From Straminergon stramineum (taxonomy: Eukaryota; Streptophyta; Bryopsida; Hypnales; Calliergonaceae), in contig OY987264.1 of the NCBI GenBank assembly GCA_963920665.1, positions 33,460,906-33,524,905 of the forward strand: DNA of 64,000 nucleotides. The letters run 5' to 3'. Made by a program: the position numbers and the translations under genes. Under the pieces are notes generated by a model, which was not told where the DNA came from, did no database searches, and saw only the letters and a list, made by a program, of their open reading frames with translations. Of this stretch, positions 12,896-24,444 are shown one piece after another; positions within the stretch are counted from its first letter, which is position 1, and every line of letters begins with the position of its first letter.

Positions 12896-13162
12896 CTAGG
12901 TGATATTTTTGAATAAACTTTCATCTATGGCTGAGTAAAGAAGATTGACTGCTTGATTGTCTCTCTTTTTCCAGGAAGGTTTCACATCACTTGTGGTAGT
13001 GTTGGAAGGTTGTGGCTCAGTGCTGTCAAAAACTTCCATAAGCTCTTTGCATAGAAGGATCGCTCTCATTTGGAATTTCCATAGGTAGAAATTCACCCCC
13101 TTAAATCAAATAATGCTACCAACATCATGGCTATTGTTAGCCATGTTGCTTCAATTAGTGAC
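12896..13162 (-). pseudogene. Copia gag N-terminal relic fused to RT by deletion
   Basis: The minus strand opens with ATGGCTAACAATAGCC, meets a TGA, then reads GVNFYLWKFQMRAILLCKEL. The NFxxWKFQMRALL pattern is the start of copia gag (UBN2/DUF4219 type). Within about 5 bases of codon FKNIT the frame switches directly to the reverse transcriptase palm, so the rest of gag, protease and integrase have been deleted. Confidence 0.75.
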
Positions 13163-13211
13163 GATTGAAGTAAATGTAAAACTTAGTTATAATGTTTTTG
13201 GACCCATAGCC

Positions 13212-13582
13212 TATTGAAAAAACAAAGTTTAATTTATTAACTCAAATGTGATAATAATGAACAGGAAACTCAGAATCTTAGATGGTCAAAACCAATAGCA
13301 TATATCAAATTGAATATACTTGACATACAAGGTCACTCTGTACTACACCAAGTATTAGAGTACACATTAGCTATCTAAGCAGGCACTAAGTAGTGCAACA
13401 TTGCTAAAAGCCTAAAATGAGAGAGGGAGAACTATGCTACAATACTCTTCTTATTGTCAAGGTACTAGGTGGGAATGGACAGGTCGTTAGTGCTTCTTGA
13501 TTTAGCTCCAAGTAAACTCATTATGGTATGTCATGTACCTATGTTTGTGAGCTGGTCATTCAGGGCTCGTCATTATTCAACA
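13212..13582 (-). mobile_element. Copia 5' LTR (371 bp)
   Basis: This is the intact-length LTR copy, reading TGTTGA...CAATA on the minus strand, with target duplication CATCC immediately outside at 13583-13587. The gag relic starts about 50 bases inside. I could not identify a convincing primer-binding site. Confidence 0.8.
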
Positions 13583-13587
13583 CATCC

Positions 13588-14160
13588 CACTTCAAGGCTT
13601 TTTGATTTGAAGTGCACTCTTCAACTCATTCATGCCAATGTTACTTAGACTAGGAGTCCATTCTTTCTTCTCATTTTTGGGAACAATTGTTGGTAGGAAA
13701 GATTTTGAAGACAAACCAGTATTTTGGATACTCCGCTTGTTGACCACCTTCATCTTTGACGTGGTTTGTATATTCGGTATCTTTGCAATCTGTTTAGGTA
13801 GTAATTATATGACATATGTTTTATTTGCGGTGGTAATTGATTTGATTCGCCTCCTTATTCAATTGATTAGGTTTTGTTGGTCATTAGTGGGCTTCCTAAT
13901 GTGCCATGAGCCAACTGTCGACTAGAGAGGTGGTGCTTGATGGACCATCCAATTGTGGAAGGACTTGAAGGATACAATGAGGGACATATTTTGGGATTAT
14001 CCCTTGTTCCAAGTATTGTGTATGGGTTTCAATTTGTTTGAGGAGATCAAAGGCTAGAAGTTGAAAACTTGGGCACAATGGTGTGAAGAGGTGGTGTACA
14101 TGCATGACGTCATTGCCCTTTGATGGAAGCCTAAAATCCACTCATGCTCATGAAAAAAGT
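13588..14160 (+). pseudogene. Unrecognised gene relic, unit 1 (right part)
   Basis: This continues the segment at 1-199 and matches the minus strand of 16497-15690 in patches: CCCACTTCAAGGCTTTT, TCATTTTTGGGAACAATTGT, TTTTGTTGGTCATTAGTG, and GAGGTGGTGTACATGC against GAGGTGGTGCACATGC. A 97-codon open frame (13632-13925) contains SFLGTIVGRKDFED, also seen as SFLGTIVGREELAG in unit 2. Hydrophobic runs follow, but I recognise no family. The frame does not continue through the later matching patch (KTWAQWCEEVVYMHD), so it appears decayed. Confidence 0.5.
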
Positions 14161-14330
14161 CTATCAACCTTGTTGGATTTCATCTCATAGTTTACGTTAA
14201 CTTCAAGTCTACCTACATTGCCTCTACAAACTATATAAGTCCAAGTATTTCTCTAATAAGACATCTTGATTGTGGATCACTATAAATAAGTGTATGTACA
14301 CATTGCTTTCGTTATTGTCAAATAGAACTT

Positions 14331-15029
14331 GGGTGATTGCAAGAAACGCTTCACTGGTTTGATCAAAATCGCAGTTTTTGGCCATCAAATTGGTAGTACT
14401 ACAAAGGCCTGTCAAATTTGTGCATCAGCATCGCGCTTGTGAATCTAAATTGTTGATTTAGTACTATGTAGTACTATACAGAAGCCATTGGCAACAAAAA
14501 ATAGGAAAAATATGCTTTGTTGACTTTTTCATTTTTAGTAATTAAAAAAAAATTCAAAAAATTCTAGAAAAAAGCCATTTTGCTAGAGAAGATTGCACTC
14601 CCATTGCACCAAAAAAATCATGTAGGAAAATTTTTCCCTCTTTGTAGCCTTCGCGCAAAGGAAGGTCACTTTGACCCCATGTGCGCAACCGACATGTTGC
14701 TATTTTCACAAAAGCTCTTCGTCAATATTTGAAAAGGCAGTACACCTCCAACATATCCAATTTGAGGCTTCCAATTGGCTTTTTTGGATCGCCAATAGTA
14801 CTAAAACCCCCCAAAATGGCCAAAATAGATATCCAATCGAGGTCAGGTTAAAAATAGTAAAATAATTTTTTTAAATTATAAAAAAATTAGAGAATGTCTG
14901 AAACTTTTGCATCTACTTTCCTTCCAAATTTCAGGCCAAATGGACTAAAGATGCTGAAGTATGAGCACAAAACCACTTGTCCAAGGGCAAGAAGACAAGA
15001 AATAGGACAAATGTTTCTTGCAGTCACCC
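14331..15029 (+). mobile_element. TIR element family 'GGTGATTGCAAGAAA', copy A
   Basis: The element is bounded by GGGTGATTGCAAGAAACGCT and the complement of AATGTTTCTTGCAGTCACCC, about 20-bp inverted ends, total 699 bp. It matches copies B, C and D elsewhere in the window; the landmark is GGTCACTTTGACCCCATGTG. No transposase was seen, so it is a non-autonomous MITE-like family. A clear target duplication was not found for this copy. Confidence 0.7.
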
Positions 15030-15640
15030 AGTTAGAAGATTTTGATTGAGCTTTTAAACCAATTGAGTGTTTGTTCAAAATAACCCTTTGACAAAGTGGT
15101 TACAAAGTGGTTTAGGGCTCTTCAAACTATTTCCGTACTCAATCTATTAGATGGTTTCTTACTCTATCATTCAAAACACTATAAGTTGTAGATGTCATTA
15201 CAAGTGAGGACAATAGACAAATAATGTAGGAACTTCCATCCGAAGGCAATGACCATGGAAATTTAGCCAAATCATGCTTTAAACTAGGAAGGTCGATGCA
15301 AACTAAAATTGTTGATGAATGTTTTTTGGCAAACTATAGAGATTAAGAATATATCTATTCATAAGGATTTTGATACTCTTTTTTACTATTAATGAGTCAG
15401 GTGACATATTCATGTTTGTTTGTTGTAGCAATTTTCAGCTTTTACATGTAATGACAATAATTATGTAGGAGACATTGATCAGTGAAATTTGTATAGAAAA
15501 GGAAATCAACATCTTTGGAGGTTAGTGTAAAGTAATAAGAATCTTTTCATCTTGAGTTCATCTTATCCAGAGACTGAAACAATTCTCGTTTGTAGCACCC
15601 TTCAATCCCCAAACTCCTTCCACTTGAATCATCCCACTAG
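15030..15640. other. Unassigned AT-rich spacer
   Basis: No convincing gene, repeat or RNA was recognised. Open frames are short and without domains. Confidence 0.4.
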
Positions 15641-16605
15641 CTACACAAGTCCTGAATTCCTACATTCTATAATTTTTTTCATGGGACATGAATTCTGGTA
15701 TATCAAATGGCAATGGCATCGTCGAGCATGTGCACCACCTCTGTACACCACAGTACCCAGACTTCCAACATGTCATCCTTCTTTGTCTTCTACAAGCTGT
15801 CAGTCAGTCATCCACGGCAACCCAAACGGGACAACTAAGTAAGCCAAGCGAACGTCGCATTCTTGAAAAAAATCCTAAAGTTGGAATGTAAAATAAACTC
15901 ACACACACTCCACTCTACAATTGTCGACTCATGACTCGTAAGAAAATCACGTGTTTGCACACTAATGACCAACAAAACGCAATCGATAGAATAAGGAGCT
16001 AGGAGAACAAAATCAATTGGCAACGTCAGAACCACATTCTCTCCAATTACTGCAAACACAATTGAAGCTAAATATAAAGGGAATCCATACAATGCTGAAG
16101 GAGAAAGCGGTCACCTAGCCGAGACCCCCAAATGCTGGTCCTCCCACGATGAGCATCATATGGAACGCACTCCACAAGAAAATTTCCAGCGGGATTGGAA
16201 GCCGGACACGAGCTTGCAAGCTAGAAGGCCAAAGCGAGACCGGGATTGTGCGGGGCAGGAGCATCCACGCAGACGTGTATCTCACGCAGCTCGGCGTACT
16301 CTTTGTAACAATCCATGACCATCGACGTAAAATCCTGCAGGAAACTGTAATCCGGTACTGCAGATCTGTTGCCCAGCTAGTTCTTCCCTACCGACAATTG
16401 TTCCCAGAAATGAGGAAAGGAATGAGTTAATTAGTGCTCCTGCACTAACTAGGACCGGTATGGAGGGATTGAAGAGTGTGCTTCGAATTGAAAAGCCCTG
16501 AAGTGGGATTAGATCCCAAGCGCTTGCTACAATTGCTACCCTTGATCGCAGATACACGAGGAGAGGATTGTGAAAGCAGGTGATGCTCAAGGACTGAAGA
16601 GGGAA
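15640..16605 (-). pseudogene. Unrecognised gene relic, unit 2 (uninterrupted inverted paralogue)
   Basis: This is the inverted counterpart of 1-199 plus 13588-14160. Around 16497-16520 the minus strand reads GGATCTAATCCCACTTCAGG, the intact form of the site into which the copia element inserted in unit 1. A GC-richer patch (about 16150-16400) contains an attractive minus-strand run, DYSFLQDFTSMVMDCYKEYA, followed by AELREIHVCVDAP and a TAG. An 86-codon frame (16092-15835) covers a second patch. Frames do not connect without splicing or shifts, and I do not recognise the protein. It may be a degraded gene or an unannotated spliced one. Confidence 0.45.
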
Positions 16606-16830
16606 GTTAACCCTGTAAGGATGGGCTGGTCACCGTAGAAATCTTATTTTTTGAAACAACGTGAATCATCTACTTTAAAAAAAACAAAAGTAATCATTGG
16701 AGGTCATACTACTGTGCAAGACCTCTCCCTTTTTGCACAAAATTCTGAGGATGAACAATGGCACTTCTGTCTCACATGCAAGAGTTCTCTATCATCCATT
16801 GGACCACTCTAGTCCATGGCGTCCTTACTA
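16604..16830. mobile_element. Truncated copy of the 36.7-kb MITE family
   Basis: It begins TTAACCCTGTAAGGATGGGC and follows the element at 36729-37022 through TCATCTACTTTAAAAAAA, TCATTGGAGGTCA and CACAAAAT-CTGAGGATGAA, then loses similarity before the right TIR. Confidence 0.6.
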
Positions 16831-18300
16831 GGTTAAGATGTGTGGAAGGAAGTTCAAGGCCCATCGTTGACACTTCCTTGAAATGGAGATCATGTGGAGT
16901 AAGTTAATTGTACTGTAGAGTTTCTGTCTATTCTGAGTGTTGATATGTTGTTTGGAATTGGTAGATCGTTCACTCCGTGCTTCTTTGTAACGTTAATATG
17001 ATAATGTGTGAACACCCAAAACCGTCAATATAAATAATTCAGCATAATTGGAGGTAGAAATAAAGAAAAGAATTTTGAATGAGACATGTAAGCCTTTGAA
17101 ACTATCAATTAGCTTGGTCATAAATTCAAAATCTAGAGAATTAACAAGCAACTATTGTAATTGCAATTAAGTAAGAGAATGGTTTAATGGCACTTTGGGG
17201 GACACTATCAATGAAAGTCTACTTGTCAAGAATGAATATAAGGATAGTTTTGGGTGTTTTCACCTTAAAATCATCCAAGACACCTATTTTTTCTACCTAT
17301 AATAGAAACCAACCCCTAATAGATTCTTGCCTAATACACATAGTACATATATATTAGAATCTAAGTGTAATTTTGAATACAAGCATTTGAACAATAAAAA
17401 CATTCATTGTTTATATATACAATGTCCAAAAATGCATTCTAAAATCCCCTTTCGACTATTGAATAGACCCGACAAAAGCATTTATTGTTTAATAATAGGA
17501 ATCATGCTTAAACCCTAATTTGGATAAATTTAGGTGCTCTTGCCTTAGAAGATGCTATTTGCATTGCTTCAAACATCTTCACTAAACACAACAAAAGGGA
17601 CATACAAAAGTAGAAGATGCTATTTGCATCACTTCGAATATCTTAACCTATATAGAAGTACGAATTTTGGGAGATATATGTAAAGCTATGGAAAGATTCT
17701 TGAGAGTACGAATCAAACCCTCTTAACTACGGAGTTCAGTCTTTTATAGGGTCAACATAAAAGATAGAACCTTTTATGTCAGGTTCATCTCGGGTAACCA
17801 AAGCCAGAACATTAGTGCTTTACATGCTGAGCGCACAATCTGCTAAAAATTGCATTTCACAACTCTGACGAAGTATCTCATGACAAAGATGACAACAACT
17901 AAACCAAGAGTGCCTCACAATTGTTCTTCACATGCTTCCAAAACCAGCCAACTAACGAAGCACTAAAGGCATCGAAGCATGTTGTCATCACCGAGCGGAG
18001 AAAGCCCCAAACTATCTACTTATCTATCCATCTATCTATTTAAGCTACTGCACGAGGCACAATTCCCATGAAAACCTCCTCAAAAACACAATTGGAGTAC
18101 ACCTCACTTGTTCTGGACAAACGTCGAGCTCTCTGTACTGTTTGAGAAAACAGTCGCTGACCTTGATGTGAAACGTCTCAAAGGCAGATCGAAGAATCTC
18201 ATGTAGTTCACAAGACGTGATCTTGATCCGTTACAATAAACTCGCCTCCATGTGGTTAATGTCGTTGTGCAACCAATCAAGAAGAATAGACAATCGATCT
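16831..18300. other. Intergenic region downstream of the TOC64-like gene
   Basis: No supported gene. A ~34-bp direct repeat (GAAGATGCTATTTGCAT-like) occurs at about 17547 and 17612. The 3' UTR of the minus-strand TOC64-like gene presumably occupies the last few hundred bases before 18300. Confidence 0.4.
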
Positions 18301-21300
18301 TCAACCGAGGAGAAGTTTCTTTAGTCTGTTCAATGCTTCGATGGCTGTTTTGTTAGTGGGTTCTAAGACCAGGGCTTGCCTAAAGTCTGTCAAACCACAG
18401 CACCAACACAACATCAAGGTTTCAGTCGCTCATTTGTTATGAGTATATGTTAAATGGAAACGAAAATAACTAGAAAAACACATGCGGCCGCTAAAAGAAT
18501 GTGGGCATGGTTCATCTCGTAAAAAGTAACCAAATAGCCCAAAGTGGACACTTCCATATTATAGAGCTTGAGATAACTCCTTCAAGAAGCTGAGGTAGGG
18601 GAACACAATGTACCAAAAATAGAAAGCAGAAACCATACCATACATTTTTGGACACTAGAAATCTGTGTGGCAGTTACCATATTCGACTCTCAGTTTCCAA
18701 AAGGTACTTTCTAATTTTAGTTTGGAAACTTAGGGGTTACTAAGTTCCAGGTTTAAGCTCAGACTGACGGACTTGACCAAGGCGACAGGAAGAGGAGAAG
18801 CTGTTTCTTACCATCGTTAGCTTCATTGTAGTATCCCAAAAACTCACGAGCTGTGCCTCTCCTTAAGTACGCTTTTACACTCTGCAAACGAATCAGCCAC
18901 ATCATTAGATTGTATAGTGATAATGAATAGTACCGATCCTAAGTAAATGCAAATTAGACCAACGGACATAGACCAATTTCATCACTGCAGATTAGCATAC
19001 TGCACTCCATCACAATTTCCCCAGAAGTCATATTCGAAGACCTGAATATTCCATCCACTAACCTTCTTATCAAGGCAAAGCGCCTTAGTACAATCCGATT
19101 CAGCTTCTTGAAAGCTGCACAGTGGTGACAATAAAATAAGTGGAAAGTTACATAAAATAATTTCCATAAACGTCTAAACAATATTTGTTGGACAACAAAA
19201 ATTAATAATTACATGTATGTGGTGAACGTGAAATTTGAATCACCTGCATAACTGAATATATGCCATAGCCCGATTGTTGTAGTATGTGGCATTATTTCCA
19301 TCCATCCGAATTGCATCAGTGTAGTGACTAATGGCCTTCTTAAAATCTTTTCCCTTGAATGAAGCATTGCCCTACAACGAACCACATCTTTCTTGTAATG
19401 AACATTGAAACCTAGCCAAGAGAAAGCCAACGTGTAGGAAGGCAGGAGTCGCAGGACTACAATACCAAAGCGAATTGTTCGAATACACACCCTACAAAAT
19501 CTCTACAGCAATACTCTCTAAAGTAATAAACCTCTAAGGTAATATTGATTGCCGGTCCCGGACCGGGCCGCAAACAAGAGTGATGAATGCAAATGACCCT
19601 CCCTAATGTAATGAGTCAGACCGGTCCCGGCCCTATTACTATAGAGAGGTTCTCCTGTATAAGCGATATCTGAGGCAGATGCTGAGCACATAACGATGAT
19701 AGAGAATTCACCACAAAATAAAAATAGAAATTATATCTGCAACTCTTTGCTAGCAACTAATACGCTTTTTGACTAGCTTAAATGAGTTTCACATCTTTCA
19801 AAATTGGGATCATGTCACTACACCTTCTCCTTGGCCAGCTCGGCAGCTTCAGTAGAGGAACGGTCAGAGACAGCCTTCACTTCTTCTTGAATGGTGGGAT
19901 AAAAAGCCAAGACTGAGTCCAAAAGAAATTTATCAGACCCCCGCTTAGCAAGCAGAGAAACGGCCACAGGAACATTATTGTATTCTCCAACAGGAATGCT
20001 CGCCTGCAAATCTCATCATTAGCCTTCATGATGTAGACGGTGAGGAAAACAAAGAATCGACTATTATCATACCACTCATGAAATTAAACCCATATTATAG
20101 GAACTGAAATAAGTCATCTAGTAAGCTTCACGGAAGGTAGACAAATGTACGAATAGAAAGAAGCGACTGCCACAAATAAGATGTCAGACAAAAGGTGGAA
20201 CCCTCCTCCAAAACTAGCCCCTATTTTGTGGTTGTGTTAGGCCCCTAAAAAGTTCCTTCCAACGGACCAGGAAACGGTCTACCTTTCGTCTAATGTCTAA
20301 CCGGTGGCGAAAATATCAAGCCTACATTGTTGGACGGAAATTAAGATTTGGAAGTTACTATAATTGAAAATTAGATTCCAAAGTGAACTTATACTTATAT
20401 CTTGGATAACACAGAGTTTAGCGTCACACAAACCCATAGAACAGTGGTGTCCGCAAATATATCAAGACCATCCAGAAATCTCAGATTGCTGAGAGTACAA
20501 TCTCAGATGACAAGTAGGGATCAGACAGAACGCACCTGACAGCAGCCTGACATTCCTGATACGCAAATAAGATCAAATGCCCTGTTTCGGAATTCTTCCA
20601 GTGCCTCTGCTTTGGTGTTCAGCTTGGGAGGTATATCAGGGACAGTTGGCATAACCATCACTGTATCATTCTGTTGCACACAGCTTCAGCTATTTAGTTT
20701 CAAAAAGCAAAAATTCCATTCTCGCACAACTGCCAAACTCCATGGACTTGGCACTTGGCTAGAAAACGAGCTTATCATCATAAATGAAGAAACCTTTCAC
20801 AGGTCACATTAGGAGGAATTTGCAATGGCTCATCTCAGCCACCCGACACATCATTTAGCTATTAGCAGCTCTCAGCTTACAACCAGTTCCTAAGTTTCTC
20901 CCAAACCACCAATCAAACGACTTACCTTAAGGAGGTCATTGATGGCAAAGCGAGTCTCGTTTCTAATCTGCTTTACTAAAGACACCAGTTCTCCACTAGT
21001 CTCCAAGGCAGCTTGAGCACGAGCAGCTATGCCAGGACCGAGGTCAGGCTTTGCGGTGTTTAGCCATTCTTCATGGTTCTCCTTGAATTCCCATCTGTGC
21101 GCACCACTTGTCTATGATTAACTTCTCAAGTCAACAGACTAATACTATTGCCAAGGCATTCTCACCCGAAATGCTGCATTAACCAATTAGTATTTAGAGC
21201 GCATGTACACCCACCTCTGAAGCAACTGCATAGCAGTTCGAAGAAGAGAAAGTGCTCCCACGGAAGATCCGGGGCTGATTTCCTTCTCCAACACTTTCAG

Positions 21301-24300
21301 ACTTGGCACATTACGCCCCAAGAATTCTCCTAGATTTACATGTTGCAGGACTTGCCCTAAAAAAAGCAACAGAAACCAAAATAAAATAAAGTCTAAGCTA
21401 ATTGCAGGTAATGGTCCACACCAAAACAAAAAAAGTAAACAAACCCCCCAAGAAAGTACCCAAGCAAAAATAACGAACACTTCACTGATAGCCCACAAAT
21501 CGTAAAATCAGGTTGTAACTAAGAAGATCATATGTCTCTGCATAAAAGAACACAGGTTAAAGAACACAGAATGAACTACGATCCTAAAATTTCTAACTAA
21601 AGTCACCTGTAAAGCATCCATGATAAAAGATGAGACCTAGACATCTGTTAAACCCCTTTAGGACTTTTGACATCAGTTCTGCAAAAGAAAGGGAACTTAC
21701 GGCCGAGAAGCTTCTGAACTGATCGGGTTACTGAACCCAGAGTGTCTTCATTTGGAATTAAGGACAGCTTGAAGCAATCATCAGCAACAAGAATACGCCG
21801 AGGCTGTTTCACGTCCGAGAAAGGCAGCTGGAGTAAACTCTGTCCCACTTGCCGCAAGATTTTTGGGTCCCTTGCAAACCATCCTGCATACAAGGGTCAG
21901 TTCAGAGTAGCAACCAAATCAATACTCCTCAACTTTTCAAAGGCTTGTGGTAATATTTCACAAACAGTAAGACGATAAAGGATGATTACCAACAGTGTCA
22001 AAACTTTGTGCCATAGGAATCACCCCAGCAACTGAAATAGCAGCATGAGATGGACGAAATCCTAAAATGCCACAGTACGCTGCAGGTACTCGCACACTCC
22101 CTGCAGTATCCGACCCTGTCTCAAACCAAAAACAACATGCCACTTTAAACAACACATATGCCAACACCTCATCCTCCAAAACATCTCGTTATTTTCTGTT
22201 CTGCTACACTGATTTGTCCTAATAGAGCGCGTGACACTAATTTACCAAAGTCACGCTATTTTGAAACAGTGTAGGTTGAAATAAACTTTGTATTGAACCA
22301 ATTTCTACCAAAATAAATTTTTTGTGGAGACACTAATTTCTAGGTGACGCTAAAATTCCCCCCTCACTAATAGGAGAAATCAATGTGGTATTACAACGAC
22401 TGACACAAAATGGCATTTAGGAATAAGAGAAATTCCATAAATCAACAGCGTCTACTGACCTAAAGAAAAATCCACACATTTCGCAGCCACTGCAACAGCT
22501 GACCCACTAGAAGACCCTCCCGGAATTCGGTTCGGTGCTGCTGGATTCACAGGCGTTCCGTAATGATAATTCTCTCCATTAATGCTGCACAATCCACATA
22601 GGACCACCTCAGAATGTGCGAAGTGACAAGCAGTGAATGGTAACCTACAAAAACTCCATAACTCTATGTACTAGTTCTTATACACTACATGACCAATTGC
22701 TGATTGAAACTAAGGTAGATGATACTAAAACCGTTAGGGAACTGGTCCAGCCTCATATTCTCAGGCCTGTTACCAACATCAACTCATCTTTTCATACACT
22801 TGAGTGGCCTTCAATTACCAAGTGGTGTAAACCTGACTTGGCTTCTTGTCTGTGAACAGTACTCTTTGGTACCGAGAAGGGGTTGTCTACTATCACTTAC
22901 AGTGGTCAACAACCTCCCACTTTGAAATTGCATAAGAATTTCGAACATCATGATAAATTTATTTCTTAACCTCAAACAGATTCAACTCTTGCGCACAGGA
23001 ATATCTCCATTATCCTCAAATCTCCCCCAAATCGCACTCCTACATATGTCAAAACGCTTGAACTGATGCACATAGTATCTTCCAGCTGAGTTGCTGTACT
23101 ATTTTTCGTTAAGAGTCAACCAAGAGCATGCTGCTGCTATGAAAACGGTTGAAAAATGACCTGTATGCAAGCTCGTCCATGTGAAGTTTCCCAACACACT
23201 TGGCGCCAGCCTCCACGAGCAGTTTCACGGCCGGGGCGGTGACTGTGGCAGGCTCATGCGTCTCTGCCCACTCTGGATTCCCAAACCCGGTAACATAGCC
23301 TTCTACATCGAATCTGATCCACCAAAATACAAACATCAGTAAAATCAATATTCAATATCCCTAAACAATTTGAACAGCATAGAATTGAAAGACCCTACAA
23401 TGACTCTGCGAAAGATGTGGTATCTGAACAAGGCACACCAAATGGGACGAGTGCTGCTCAGGGGACTACCACCCCATCAAATGTGCACCTATGGAAAATT
23501 CTCTCCATAGAGAGTACACTGGATGTCTCCTGAGCAGCACTCCACCCCATCAAATGACACAGTTCTCCAAAGCACAATTCGCTGTGATGAAAACATGAGT
23601 TTTCATAAGAACGACACAAGTCTCCACAGTACACGTAAGTTCAGTAACATGATAAAATTTCTAACTAAGAAAACCCTTCATGAGCATTAAGTGGTAACAA
23701 CAATAAACCCTGAAGTACAGCACCAGCGTAACAAAAGATTCACATGATCTACATTGTTCTGCTATGGATGATCAGTAACGGAGGTAGAGTGCTGCTCAGG
23801 AGACACCACTCAAAGAAATTAACACTTCTGGTACATTCTCTTCATATAAAATACGCTCTGCCTCTCATGATAGCACTCCAACGCATAATTCACTACCAAG
23901 GAAACATGAGATTTCAGATGAATGTCCGGCACCAGTCTCTACAATCAACGTAATTTCGGAAACATCTTCAAATTTCCTAACCCGAAAAACTCCTGACGAG
24001 CATTTGGTGACCAAATGTCATTGTGTAAAAAGGAAACTTCCAGCACCTGTCTCTACAATCAATCAAAGTTCAGACAAATCGTGCAAATTCTTCGACCAAA
24101 ACGCTTTTGATAAGCATTACTTGGTCACCGGCAATAAACCCTGAGATTGGCAACAAACAGAGTCACTGGCTTGCTATGGATGAACCGAGACGTCATCACT
24201 GCGAAATGCAAGAGTGGATATGCTTGTCTTACATGTCCTTCACGGCGAAGGTGAGTCCCGAGAGGGGATGCGGGGCGCTCGGTGGCGGTGGCGGCGGCGG

Positions 24301-24444
24301 CGGCAGTAACTCGAAGTAGTTTATGAAGGCGCCATTGTCCTTCTTGCTTGTCAATTTGAGTGTGCGCCGGAGGATGAAGAATCCCGCAATTCCGAGGCCC
24401 AGCAGCACCCCGATCGACCTCGCCACCACCGCGTCGCTCGGCAT
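18301..24444 (-). CDS. TOC64: TOC64/OEP64-like amidase-TPR outer-membrane receptor, amidase triad retained
   Basis: Thirteen exons join in frame to 586 codons plus stop: 24444-24233, 23313-23161, 22584-22460, 22115-21990, 21883-21701, 21356-21215, 21094-20926, 20670-20536, 20003-19824, 19371-19244, 19114-19063, 18881-18812 and 18386-18301. The length and layout match Arabidopsis TOC64-III (about 589 residues). Residues about 10-25 form an N-terminal membrane anchor; then come eight prolines (48-55), an amidase-signature domain, and a C-terminal TPR domain with the Hsp-binding clamp residues (KEKGN, YYNNRA, KAYLRR). The family docks Hsp90/Hsp70-bound preproteins at the chloroplast, or mitochondrial, outer membrane. 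Unlike the recalled seed-plant receptor, the Lys-cisSer-Ser triad is present: K69 in FAVKD, S146 in PGGSSSGSA and S170 in DTAGSVR, the two serines 24 residues apart as in active amidases. An in-frame upstream TTG exists, but this ATG starts the conserved anchor. Confidence 0.93.
19506..19657. mobile_element. MITE (mariner-like, TA duplication) in TOC64-like intron 9
   Basis: The inverted ends CAGCAATACTCTCTAAAGTA and, on the complement, CAGGAGAACCTCTCTATAGT are flanked by TA on both sides. A GC-rich GGTCCCGG core occurs in both arms. The 152-bp size and TA target suit Tc1/mariner-type MITEs. It lies wholly within an intron, between TPR-coding exon 10 and exon 9. Confidence 0.7.
22711..22990. 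repeat. ~280-bp intronic repeat, copy in TOC64-like intron 2
   Basis: Landmarks AAAACCGTTAGG, CTGTTACCAACATCA, TGGCCTTCAATTACCAAGT, GTGGTCAACAACCTCCCAC and AATTGCATAAGAA recur in the same plus-strand order in aminoacylase intron 1 (two copies at 30370-30925). No terminal repeats were recognised, so the class is unknown. Confidence 0.65.
23612..24155. repeat. Three diverged ~110-bp repeats in TOC64-like intron 1
   Basis: Units at about 23612-23720, 23927-24020 and 24041-24155 share CAGTCTCTACAATCAA-like starts, TTCAAATTTCCTAAC-like middles and GAGCATT-GGT-AC ends. The same intron has an inverted pair, GTGCTGCTCAGGGGAC (about 23450) and GTCTCCTGAGCAGCACT (about 23527), repeated again near 23789. 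Old local duplication is the simplest reading. Confidence 0.55.

Larger units (their letters stand above)
195..13587 (-). mobile_element. Ty1/copia retrotransposon remnant, hosting two nested elements
   Basis: Two LTR copies lie in direct orientation: 13212-13582 is the 5' LTR and 200-202 plus 8543-8893 is the 3' LTR, because the element runs on the minus strand. The LTR begins TGTTGA and ends TCAATA. It is flanked by CATCC at 195-199 and 13583-13587, a 5-bp target duplication. Between the LTRs, minus-strand relics of gag, reverse transcriptase and RNase H occur in copia order. Integrase and protease are missing. Removing the CACTA (203-8542) and MULE-like (9070-11757) insertions leaves only about 2.3 kb, so this is an old, internally deleted, non-autonomous copy. 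Confidence 0.85.
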
